Shown here one piece after another: positions 1-7,770 of a stretch of DNA of 12,442 nt. The notes under the pieces are model-generated. The model searched no databases and had not been told where the DNA came from. It saw only the letters and a program-made list of their open reading frames with translations. Both the position numbers and the translations under genes were made by a program. This stretch comes from Euperipatoides rowelli. Its lineage: Eukaryota; Onychophora; Udeonychophora; Euonychophora; Peripatopsidae. The DNA is taken from assembly GCA_003024985.2 (NCBI GenBank), contig PXIH01S0004191.1. One strand, given 5' to 3'. The first letter of the stretch is position 1, and every line of letters starts with the position of its first letter.

Positions 1-640
1 ATTTAAAGATTACGGTAGCGATTTATTTCAATTGAATAAATATACTGTGCAACAAAAACTTTCTCTGTTGCCAAGAAGTATTGTTTTTAACCAATGACAG
101 AGCTCCCTTTGTTTAATTAATGGGGTTAACAAATAACAGGTAGTCTTCACCTGTCAAATCGCAAATTGCTTTTAAAACTAGCATCGTTAAATTCTTAACA
201 TACAGTATATAAAGTTATTAAAAATACTGTAAATAATTTAAAGTTTTATATCTTGTTTTTTTTTTTTTTTAATTTGATATGTTGTTGTTATCAAAATAAA
301 ATTAAATTTGCAGGATAAATGTACCAGAATAGGATTTGAAATTGCTTTTACTCATCACTACTTTCGGCAGGAACAAGTTGTACTTTAATTTTGTAGGACT
401 ATTTTATATTGTAAAGGGGAAATTTTTCCATTCCATTTAATGTATTTTTATTAACATACGCTGCGTACATATTCTTTTTTCCATTTTGTCTAGCCTTATT
501 AAGAATGATTCAAGAATTTAAGGTTATAAAAATTAATTACTAACTAGTAATCAAACTTTAGTGCCTATTATTTGTCTGAATAAATAAATGAATAATTTAA
601 TTAATAACTTGGCCAAGCCAAGCTCTAGATTTTTATTTGT
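1..640. other. AT-rich non-coding stretch, no gene seen
   Basis: No convincing exon, RNA gene or transposon end was found here. The only local structures are a run of 15 T at 256-270, a small CpG-containing palindrome (TACGC T GCGTA, 457-467), and a TACAGTA/TACTGTA pair at 201-231. By inference this lies in the intron upstream of the SEP exon at 3882, although it could also be intergenic because the preceding exon is not in view. Confidence 0.6.
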
Positions 641-780
641 TAGCCGTCATTTTTCTAGGTTCTCAGTGTCCAAGAAAGGAACTATTTTTTGTTCTAGTTC
701 TCATGGTTCTCGCGAGTTTTGGGCTGGTTCTCAGAACATGGCAAAAACCTATTCTTGAACGGGCCCAGTAACTCAAGAAA
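641..780. repeat. GTTCTC-rich repeat, possible DNA-transposon fragment
   Basis: Four copies of GTTCTC occur within about 75 bases (near 659, 697, 706 and 727). Two sit in the longer form GGTTCTCAG (658-666 and 726-734), and one leads into the palindrome CTCGCGAG (709-716). This block is clearly richer in G and C than the surrounding AT-rich DNA. Iterated short motifs with an internal CG-rich palindrome resemble the ends of non-autonomous hAT-type elements, but no paired terminal repeats or target-site duplication could be delimited. It may instead be a simple degenerate repeat. Confidence 0.35.
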
Positions 781-1019
781 ACACCAATGTATCTAATATT
801 CCACAAAAGATTGCTCAAATTAATAGAAACAAGAAAATAAACATTATGAACAATATTAAACTTATAAAGAAAGATAACTTTTTTTGAAAAACTATAAACA
901 AGACTTCAGAATAAACAAATGCATGGTTTCTTTAGGAGAAGCTCTCAATAAGCATGGACCATAGTGGAAACAAATCAATAATAGATGTCAGATGAGGGGT
1001 CCTAATTCCATTGGATTAA

Positions 1020-1320
1020 AACTAATCCAGCCTATTGAAGGAATCTGAATCATGGCCTACACAATAAAATTCTATAAAAGCCATGAAAAGGCTCTTATGT
1101 TTGTCTTATCAACCAGAAAGTCAGGTATTAACACCCTGTACCGGCAAGTCAAGTCTTATCAAACAGCCGTCATCTGGCAACACATTAACTGCGAGTGTTG
1201 CAGTTGACCCGCTCCCAACAGTAAATTTCCGACTTATGTTTCAGATCTTACCTCCTTGCTAACTTGAATCATATCTGGATTCTAAAGTCATCTATGACAA
1301 CTAAAATGCTGGTAAGCTTA
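1020..1320 (+). other. GC-richer island with a 59-codon open frame, unassigned
   Basis: This stretch is less AT-rich than its surroundings. It holds an open frame from the ATG at 1083 to the TAA at 1260-1262 (59 codons). A TATAAAAG-like string lies just upstream (about 1073-1080). I do not recognise the predicted peptide, and an in-frame stop lies just upstream of the ATG. The TATA-like string, the raised GC and the internal direct repeat would also fit a fragment of a retrotransposon long terminal repeat or other mobile DNA. I therefore do not call a gene. Confidence 0.25.
1103..1166. repeat. 14-base direct repeat, 50 bases apart
   Basis: GTCTTATCAACCAG (1103-1116) recurs as GTCTTATCAAACAG (1153-1166) with one mismatch. 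The sequence between the copies is not itself repeated, so this is an isolated pair and not a tandem array. Both copies contain TTATCA, which matches a GATA-type site. With only two copies this may be coincidence or a relic of a mobile element. Confidence 0.5.
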
Positions 1321-1488
1321 TCAATATTTTTCCATTTCATATGCCATTATAATTTAGAACTTTAATTGCCATTATTAAAGATATCAATCAAGTATCCCCC
1401 AGTGCCATATTTAAGATTCATATTATTTAATACAATTATGTAATAGGATACTTGTATATGCAAAGGTACACTACAGTATATTTTGTTG

Positions 1489-1832
1489 GAGGCCCTCTAT
1501 GCCTCAAAGTTTTGCTTACACACCTTAAGCAGCAAATTGTTTGAGGCCCTCTAAGCTAATAAATACCCTACCCTGAAAATTAAAAAATAAATAAATGCAT
1601 ATAAGTAATTTCATGAAAAATATAATTAATTTATTAACATAAAAAGCATTAAATATAATTAAGTTATACGAAAAAAAAATTTGAGACCCACTGTTGCCAA
1701 AATATTAGAATAATAAATAAGATATTATATAGCTAAGAACTTTTGAATTAAAAAGAAAATTTATTTTTAATTATTTTGTTTGTTTGATAACTCTGGACCC
1801 ATAAGCTTTGCTTCCATGAAGTTCCACCCCTG
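1489..1832. mobile_element. Probable non-autonomous DNA-transposon fragment
   Basis: The sequence GAGGCCCTCTA occurs at 1489-1499 and again at 1543-1553. The segment ends at CCACCCCTG (1824-1832), which on the reverse strand reads CAGGGGTGG. Termini of that kind are common on hAT-like non-autonomous elements in animals, and the preceding CTCTGGACCCATAAG-type sequence fits the same pattern. A matching CAGGGGTGG at the left was not found and no target-site duplication is visible. The left limit is therefore arbitrary and the element is probably broken. Confidence 0.4.
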
Positions 1833-2153
1833 ATCATTAAACTCATCAATTGTATGTTAAATGATTTTGCCAAGGTAAATCACTACACTTGATTTAGTGG
1901 CAATAAAATATTTTCAGCCTTTTATCATTTTTATATCTATTGATCAAAATATACTCATAAGCAAGAAGCGGAAAACCCTTCTGATATTTTTATAAAATTT
2001 CACGAAGAAAATTTTAGGAATGGTAGCTCTACTTAAAGGGTTAGCCTGATTGCTAAACGTAAAGAAAACTGGTAATTCCACTGAATAACCCCTGCAAAAC
2101 AGCCGCACAGAGAAACCATTTAGGTCCTCCCTTTCTAGTGTTAATTTATTTAA
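1833..2153. other. Non-coding stretch, nothing recognised
   Basis: AT-rich sequence without recognisable exon, RNA or repeat structure. It is interpreted as intron. Confidence 0.5.
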
Positions 2154-2357
2154 GGGTCACACTCTCTCCTCTCCATTTCCTCTTTACAGAATAGCTTGGA
2201 ACAAAAACACTGCAAACTGTTAAAAGCCAGTTTGTGTCCTTATATATCGGGGATAAAATGTCCTGGTCTTGAAAATAACTTTTTGCAAAACAAAGTTAAC
2301 AAACAATGGTTTCATGGTTGCAATGAGCATGATGGCCTCAGCTATAGATTAGTATAA
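2154..2357 (+). other. Open frame behind a strong splice-acceptor-like tract, unrecognised
   Basis: A pyrimidine-rich tract (2160-2187) runs into CAG at 2187-2189, which is a textbook acceptor shape. The frame starting at 2190 stays open for 55 codons to the TAA at 2355-2357, and it is open from about 2154 upstream. It contains no ATG before the stop, so it would have to be an internal or terminal exon. The peptide includes the run SGIKCPGLENN and does not resemble any family I know. It also does not match the part of p47 expected just before the SEP exon. It could be a pseudo-exon of the sort common in long introns. Confidence 0.2.
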
Positions 2358-2404
2358 TAATTACACCTATAATTAATAAGCTCAGTCCAGACTAAATACA
2401 ATGG

Positions 2405-2442
2405 AAATAAATTTAAATGCAATAATGCATTTAAATTTATTT
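2405..2442. repeat. Perfect 17-bp inverted repeat (hairpin, 4-base loop)
   Basis: The left arm (2405-2421) is the exact reverse complement of the right arm (2426-2442), separated by ATAA. The arms are mostly A and T but contain a matched ATGCA/TGCAT core, so this is not merely an AT microsatellite. No longer terminal repeat or target duplication could be traced outward. It may be a cruciform-forming palindrome or the collapsed remains of an inverted-repeat transposon. Confidence 0.85.
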
Positions 2443-2674
2443 ATTACTTTACTATAGATAGCCAAAATTGTTTCTGATAGGTGGTGGACCAAAATGTAGC
2501 ATCTGCACTAAAATAATAAATTAGAATGTCAAAGAAAAGTGTCGGAAAAATTGTGCTTATGCAAGAATAATAGATTAAAAAAAAAAGTGAGCCTGCCATA
2601 TCACATCCAGTTATAATGCACTGCACAACACAGTATTGAATAATGTGCTGTTGTGAATTGGCTAAGGCAATAGC

Positions 2675-2696
2675 AAAAAAAAAAAAAAAAAAAAAA
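2675..2696. repeat. Run of 22 A
   Basis: An uninterrupted A tract. It could be the tail of a plus-strand retroposed sequence ending near 2674, but no tRNA-like promoter boxes or flanking duplication were recognised upstream. Its reverse strand yields a run of phenylalanines inside a minus-strand open frame (2444-2704), which I regard as spurious. Confidence 0.9.
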
Positions 2697-3354
2697 TCCA
2701 CCATAACTTAAGATTTCATTCGTTGACAATTGGGCAAAAACCATAAAATGGGTAGGAGATGTAAAATAAAATTTAGGATATAGAGCAGAATGGTTGAGAA
2801 TTTATTGGCAAACTGAAGTTTTTGAAAAGAAATCATAGGTTGTGAGTGTACAAGAGATAGGCTCAGCTTCTCTAGTAGTATTCTAAGAGTGGATCAGACT
2901 TCAAATATTAATTTGGTTAATATTGTGGTGAGATTGAATACAATATCTGAAGAGAGACTTCACAGATCATATGCTTTGCTCAGCCTGTTAGTTTATGGGT
3001 GATAAGTTGAATACTATGGCAACAGAAATGGCATTATCATGAATAGGGTGTGTAACTTATGCAAAGCACTTCACATCTGCTTTGTAAGTTCTTTCTCATG
3101 TGGGTTCTTTTCTCTAGTGAGGATAGAAGAAGCAGAGGACAAACAAACCCAAAATCTATGATCATAAGATTTTTGAATGAGATAAATCCCTAATAGATGG
3201 CTCAAAATTAGTACCAGTACCAGAAGTATTAACCAGACTTGATTCAATCAACAATTTGAAAACCTGAAAAGAATTACATGCTCCAGATGCCCCAACAACT
3301 AAGGTGACAACATGCTCAGAAATACTAGTATAGATTCCCCACAAATATAGACAC
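2697..3354. other. Non-coding stretch, nothing recognised
   Basis: AT-rich sequence with scattered stops in all frames. A 60-codon minus-strand open frame at 3162-3344 has no recognisable protein features. It is interpreted as intron. Confidence 0.5.
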
Positions 3355-3381
3355 TAATAATAATAATAATAATAATAATAA
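3355..3381. repeat. (TAA)9 microsatellite
   Basis: Nine perfect TAA units in a row. It is a simple sequence repeat, probably length-variable between individuals. Confidence 0.95.
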
Positions 3382-3724
3382 ATGTGTAATGTATGCAGAA
3401 CACCTCTTATGATCTGTTATATGAACTTGTAAAATAATTACCCAACTTCTGTTCCTATTCTATCACAAATGATTTCTTGTTGACAACTACAATGTTTTGA
3501 GGGCTACAAAATAAAAAAGGGATGTTATATAAGTTACATGTAAATTTGAGCTTCTCACTTTTAGTTATAACGTCAAATTATTTACAACTAACTAAAGAAG
3601 GCTAATAATTTATTGTATACTGTTCCTAGTTATGACAATTTTATTCAAAATATTAATTCATGATATTCATTTGGATTTTATTTTAGAATTTTATTATTGT
3701 TATCGGTACTACATACCTCTCCTT
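3382..3724. other. Non-coding stretch, nothing recognised
   Basis: AT-rich sequence between two microsatellites, about 150 to 500 bases upstream of the SEP exon. No upstream SEP-domain exon was found here. Confidence 0.5.
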
Positions 3725-3748
3725 TGTGTGTGTGTGTGTGTGTGTGTG
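3725..3748. repeat. (TG)12 microsatellite
   Basis: Twelve perfect TG units, followed by an imperfect extension (ATTGTGT). It lies about 130 bases upstream of the exon, in the 3' part of the preceding intron. Confidence 0.95.
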
Positions 3749-3838
3749 ATTGTGTAATGAAGTATTATGGGCTAACAATTTATAAAATATCCCGATATCT
3801 TTGCTTTATTCAAAGTGGCGTGAAAGTCTTAAAAATAG

Positions 3839-3881
3839 TCTAACAAATCTATTTCTTTTTTTTTTTTTTATTCTTTTATAG
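3839..3881 (+). other. 3' splice site: branch-point candidate, pyrimidine tract, acceptor AG
   Basis: TCTAAC at 3839-3844 is a good branch-point match, with its candidate branch A (3843) 38 bases before the acceptor. A T-rich tract follows, including 14 consecutive T at 3856-3869, and then TTATAG ending at 3881. A second AG at 3882-3883 could also be used. The first is preferred because it leaves one base, A, to complete a codon GG|A. That would give the Gly normally found before Glu-(Ile/Val)-Pro in p47-type SEP domains. The last point is inference, since the previous exon is not in the window. Confidence 0.8.
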
Positions 3882-4019
3882 AGAAATTCCCAGGGAATTA
3901 GTCCGTCTTGCCAAAGGTGGTGAAGTTAATTTGAATTTAGAAGATCATCGGACAGATGACTTTTCTCAACGAAAACCAGCATTGAAACTTTTTTCAGGGG
4001 AGGGATTCAAATTAGGAAG
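3882..4019 (+). CDS. Internal exon: C-terminal half of a SEP domain, p47/UBXN2-type p97 cofactor (partial)
   Basis: This is one exon of a gene for a p97/VCP adaptor of the p47/p37 (NSFL1C/UBXN2B) type. These cytosolic proteins recruit the AAA ATPase p97 for membrane fusion and ubiquitin-dependent work, and carry a SEP domain before a C-terminal UBX domain. The frame from 3883 encodes 45 residues beginning EIPRELVRL. The SEP hallmarks are all present: [13 protein letters not shown] at residues 11-23, FSGEG at 37-41 and KLG at 43-45. The exon is 138 bases with no stop. It enters and leaves after the second base of a codon, so it is phase-symmetric. The last two bases, AG, would begin the Ser codon that usually follows LG. 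The first SEP half and the UBX domain must lie on exons outside the window. Which paralogue it is (p47, p37 or UBXN2A-like) cannot be decided from 45 residues. The intact frame and good splice sites argue against a pseudogene. Confidence 0.9.
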
Positions 4020-4025
4020 GTAATA
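4018..4025 (+). other. 5' splice site (donor) of the SEP exon
   Basis: AG|GTAATA: the exon ends at 4019 and the intron starts with GTAATA at 4020. This is a near-consensus GT donor. Reading through it would meet a TAA at once (4021-4023 in frame), so splicing is required for the protein to continue. Confidence 0.85.
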
Positions 4026-4126
4026 ACATTTAATATATTATTTCTTCAAATTGAAACTGAGATTTCTTTTTTCTTTTAAGTTTAAAAATTATAAAATGAA
4101 TCAGTAATTATTAATTTTTTTTAAGT

Positions 4127-4706
4127 GTAATGTAGAATCTAATCCAAAGCCAGTTAAGAGTCCAATAAAAACTTGTTGAGGAATAAGTTTATTTTGATAG
4201 TGGTCAATCAAATGCATGCTTGAAGGTGGGAATTAGGTCATAGCATTTAATTGTGTGACATTAGTTAAATTTAAATCAGTTGCAATTATAAAGTAAGAAC
4301 TAATAGGATTAATTTTTGATACCAGTAATTCAGATATAATTCTATTTTCTATTATGTGATTTAGATTATAATAATTAATTAGTTGCATTTTTAAATTATT
4401 TATATAACAAGTTACAATAATAAATCTCGAAGATTTATAAACAAGGTTTAATTGATTAATCACAATAGATTTTCTAACCAAAATCATTACACCCTCAGCC
4501 GAGTTTATACCTCGTCCCTCAAATCGCTAATAATTTTCATCTATTTTTTTCAAAATCTATTAAAACTTTTGATCTTTGTCTCCTGAAAAAAAGACTATGA
4601 AAACATTTATTTTTTCAATCTCTTCAAATAATTTGGATCTTTTCCATAAATTGTTTAAACCCTATACATTTAAATTATATATCTTAAGATTGATGATTGT
4701 GATTTG
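4127..4706 (-). pseudogene. LINE ORF2 remnant: endonuclease domain, L1/Tx1-like, no reverse transcriptase
   Basis: Read on the reverse strand from about 4706 downward, this decayed frame matches the AP-like endonuclease of L1/Tx1-clade LINEs. It starts with ITIINLKIYNLNV, then a stop, then GLNNLWKRSKLFEEIEK, matching the family's pattern of N-x-x-G-L-N ... K-R near the N-terminus. Further on are AEGVMILVRKS (normally G-V-A-I-L) and YFIIATDLNL, the counterpart of the conserved G-D-F-N-L block. Several stops interrupt it. Recognisable similarity fades near 4127, about 110 bases from the donor of the SEP exon. No reverse transcriptase follows, so the copy is cut at its 3' side. It lies antisense to the host gene, just behind ORF1 of the same element. 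The LINE-endonuclease assignment is firm. The clade is less sure. Confidence 0.7.
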
Positions 4707-4708
4707 AT

Positions 4709-5557
4709 TTACAATTTTGGATTTTTATTCGAAGATTTACTTGGAGGGAGAACACTATTTGGTCTAATTATTTGCCCAGAATTTGATAGTTAATATACCT
4801 TTATATTAACTATTAAACTTTCGGCAAAATTCCTTTTGTCAGCATTAACTTTGGAAATATCTTTTTGATTTGTATTAATTGTTGTTTGGTTAACAGTTTT
4901 TAAGGATGATGGATTGTCAGAATAACTTGATTGAAGATGTTTTGTACATGTATTTTCATGTAAGGCTTTACAAAGTTTGCACCATTCTTTTCTGCATTGT
5001 TTTAATACATGTCCTAATTCAGAGCAACGATAAATAGGTTCTCTGTTGTCGATTACCAGCCAAGCAAATTTTTTTTCAAATCAATTCAATTTTATATGGT
5101 GAATTGTTTATATTTTGACTATCATCTAGTCTAAATTTAATGGTTGCAGGTGGTATTTCTATGAAGCAATTACTTTTTAATACTTTTTTATCGAATGATA
5201 TTTCTATGATTTTACTATAATTTTCCATTATATTGGTAATATTTTGATGAATTGCATTTACAGTTAAATCAGAAATTTTAATTTGAATTGTGTTTAATTA
5301 TTTTCATTGATCCAAAAACATTTTTTCGTTATATTTTGTCAACGATCTAAATTTTAACAGTGCTTAATCAGATGTGAAACAAATGAAATGTACCAACTTA
5401 CGTTGCAGAATTTAACTATTTTCACTTCTAGATTTAATTCCAATATGATAGCAATTAACTCTTTTTAATTTTTCAGGATTGAATTATCCTTTTTAAGTAT
5501 GGCAAAAACAATTTATTGAACAATTGAATTGGTTTTTGTTAATTCGTTATTATCCAT
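4709..5557 (-). pseudogene. LINE ORF1 remnant with zinc-knuckle region
   Basis: This is the nucleic-acid-binding first frame of the same LINE, read on the reverse strand. A plausible start codon is at 5557-5555 (MDNNELTKTN) and the stop is at 4711-4709. At least four in-frame stops and about three frame changes show it is dead. After a middle region containing SDLTVNAIHQNITNIMENY and IEIPPATIKFRLDD, the frame shifts near 5075 and reaches a cysteine-rich end. There RCSELGHVLKQC looks like a CCHC knuckle whose first Cys is missing, and CKLCKALHENTC is a second, more complete knuckle (C-x2-C-x3-H-x3-C). In intact elements this protein coats the LINE RNA. The stop lies just before the start of the endonuclease frame, the usual ORF1-ORF2 order. 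Identification rests on the knuckles and this arrangement. Confidence 0.7.
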
Positions 5558-6024
5558 GAGCATGTAGATTCAACTATTTTATGAAAATTCAAAATTTTGA
5601 TAGTTGGAGCAGCTCAATAAGTGTGATTATAGTCGTAAAATTATATGATATTATTTCCAATCTGTTTTTGAGATCATTCTATTAAGCACTATATGATAAT
5701 CAAAAGGCTGGAAGAGTCATAAATTAGACATCAATTTACCTTCAATTAAAAATGATTTGGTATCATTAATGAGTTCGGATTATAATTCGCTATAGTTTTG
5801 AAATATTTTGTTTAACAATCATATAGTGGTTATTCCATTTTAGTGTAATAATAGAAAATTCAAAGACCAACAAATTAATTAAATAATTGAAAATAGCGTA
5901 GTTAATTTTAAGTTTTGTTTACTTTTTAACATTTGCAAAATAATTAATTTTTTGAAGAATTGTGTCATTATTGAATAATAAATGCATTTTAATAACTATA
6001 ATGAAAACACAATCTGTATGGAGA
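5558..6024. other. Non-coding stretch, possibly LINE 5' untranslated region
   Basis: AT-rich sequence directly upstream (on the minus strand) of the LINE ORF1 start. It could include the element's 5' untranslated region, but no boundary or target duplication was found. No coding or RNA feature was recognised. Confidence 0.4.
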
Positions 6025-6039
6025 GGGGGGGGGGGGGGG
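6025..6039. repeat. Run of 15 G
   Basis: An uninterrupted G tract (C on the other strand), isolated in very AT-rich DNA. It can form intermolecular or slipped G-quadruplex structures and is a likely site of length error in sequencing. Confidence 0.9.
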
Positions 6040-7610
6040 AAGAGCCCATCCATAACATTTAAGGGGAACTAAAACAATAATTAAAAGATGGTAAAGACCA
6101 AATTTTTAAATAAATAGTTAAAATTGTTTTTTTTTTAAAAATATAAGTTGAATTTGTTTTAGAATTTAAATAAAATTTTGTTCATATGTTTTTAGGGTCA
6201 TAGAGTTAAAATAACATTTATAACTTTTTTCTCCTTTCTTCTGGTGAATATAGTTTTGTTTCATAATTGTTTTGATCCATCAATAAGTTTTCAAATCTAT
6301 TTATGGACTATCGTAATGTAGGACAAAAGAAAATTGCTGAATAAATTTAAAGAAGAAATAATTAAATTTCTTTTATATAGAAAAAAAATAAGAAATAATC
6401 AAATTTTCTTAACAGAAAAGGAAAATAATCAAATTTATTTTATAGAAAAGTTTTTGTATTAGTTTTGCCTGGAGCAAATAAAGATTTGTGCAATTTTGAT
6501 TGTAAAAGTAAAAAGGTAAAATTTTATAGAATTATTTGTGGTCTTGGGAAGATAACTTTTGTTACTGTAAATTTTGATAAAATTAATATATAAAACAGTT
6601 ATTTAAATTACTGTAAGATTCAAATTCACTATTAATTCTTTTACTATGGAGTTTATTTGGCTTTATTTAGGAGAAAAGTAAAGATTGTTTTTTTTTTCTT
6701 TTTCTTTTTAACTCTTGAAAACTCTTTTTTGATCTAATATTTTTATATTGGGGGAAAAAAATCCTTAGACCATCAGTACAGAATTATCAAATTGAAAAAT
6801 TTCTAAATCAAAAGTCTGGAAATTTTTTCTTGACATGATCACTGATCAGCTGATTCACTTGGAAGTCACAAGCCACTTGTGGTAAAGTAGTCCATATCTT
6901 TCCTGTACAAATTAAGGAGCAAACATCACACTTTGCTATCTGCTGTCAATTAGGAATAATGGGATACAAATCATTAGAATTAATGTTATTGAAGTGCAAT
7001 ATAATCACACATCAGAACGATCGTTAAAGTGAGAATTAAAGCTTTCCCCAAACCATAGAATGGGGGTTGATTTATAGTTTTTTGGTAGGGTCAATTCAGA
7101 GGATGAAACAAATATTTGGTTAGTATTCAATTTGCTCTGCTAGGTTTCCTAATATTCGGTATCCGTCCATTTATGGTCATATTCGGCCAAATTGTTACTT
7201 AACTACCTGTGTTCTAATCGATAAAAAAATCTTAACATATTCAAAATAATAATAGAATAAACAGGTGGGGGTGTAAGTTCTTCCTTAAATAAATTTTAGA
7301 AATATTAGGTCAGGGCCTATTGTACTTTAGAAAACCAAAGTCCATTAGTTAGTGTACTTTTATACTTGCAGTTGGCTGTCAAACTCTGGGGTACATGAGT
7401 CCAAAACCAACCAATGGTGCAAGACAATGTCATGACTAAAATGGATATAGTCTTATTTTTTTAATTTATAGTCCTAATTTTCATCCCAACAAGATCCCTA
7501 ACTACTTCTACTTAATAAACAACTACTGTATGTGACAATCCTACGATAATCAAGATGTGCAATAAACCGTTTTTAATAATTTTTACAGACACTATTACTT
7601 TTATGAATGC
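6040..7610. other. Long AT-rich stretch, probable intron with old repeat traces
   Basis: No exon was recognised. Two traces are worth recording. ATATTCGG occurs at 7152-7159 and 7179-7186, the second running into GGCC, which recalls ATTCGG-iterating DNA-transposon ends seen in other animals. CACAAG-CCA-CTTGTG at 6867-6881 is a small perfect inverted repeat. TACTGTA occurs at 6563, 6609 and 7524. Everything else is AT-rich background. Confidence 0.5.
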
Positions 7611-7634
7611 ATTGTGCATTTTATTATGCACAAT
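7611..7634. repeat. 9-bp inverted repeat with 6-base spacer
   Basis: ATTGTGCAT (7611-7619) and ATGCACAAT (7626-7634) are exact reverse complements around TTTATT. It could form a short hairpin. There is no run of T or other context to suggest a terminator, and chance cannot be excluded. Confidence 0.7.
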
Positions 7635-7680
7635 AATTATGAATCAATGAATCCTGCATGAAGTAAGGCCAGTTCTTCTC

Positions 7681-7770
7681 TTTAAAAAGAGTAATGTCTG
7701 GTCAGGAAGCCTTTAAAAGAGTAATGTCTGGTCAGGAAGCCTTTAAAAGAGTAATGTCTGGTCAGGAAGC
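7681..7770. repeat. 30-bp tandem repeat, 3 copies
   Basis: Copies occupy 7681-7710, 7711-7740 and 7741-7770. The last two are identical and the first differs only at the A/T-rich left end. The unit contains GTAATGTCTGGTCAGGAAGC. Because 30 is a multiple of three, the plus strand reads as a repeated decapeptide, MSGQEAFKRV. The open frame is short (7694-7885), its downstream part looks random, and no protein family is evident. I treat it as a recent minisatellite-like amplification and not a gene. Confidence 0.95.

Noticed and set aside
2444-2704. 86-codon minus-strand open frame starting with a phenylalanine run
   Set aside because: Its N-terminus is only the reverse of the 22-A tract. The remainder has no recognisable motif.
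3162-3344. 60-codon minus-strand open frame
   Set aside because: Short, without family motifs, and inside the presumed intron upstream of the SEP exon.
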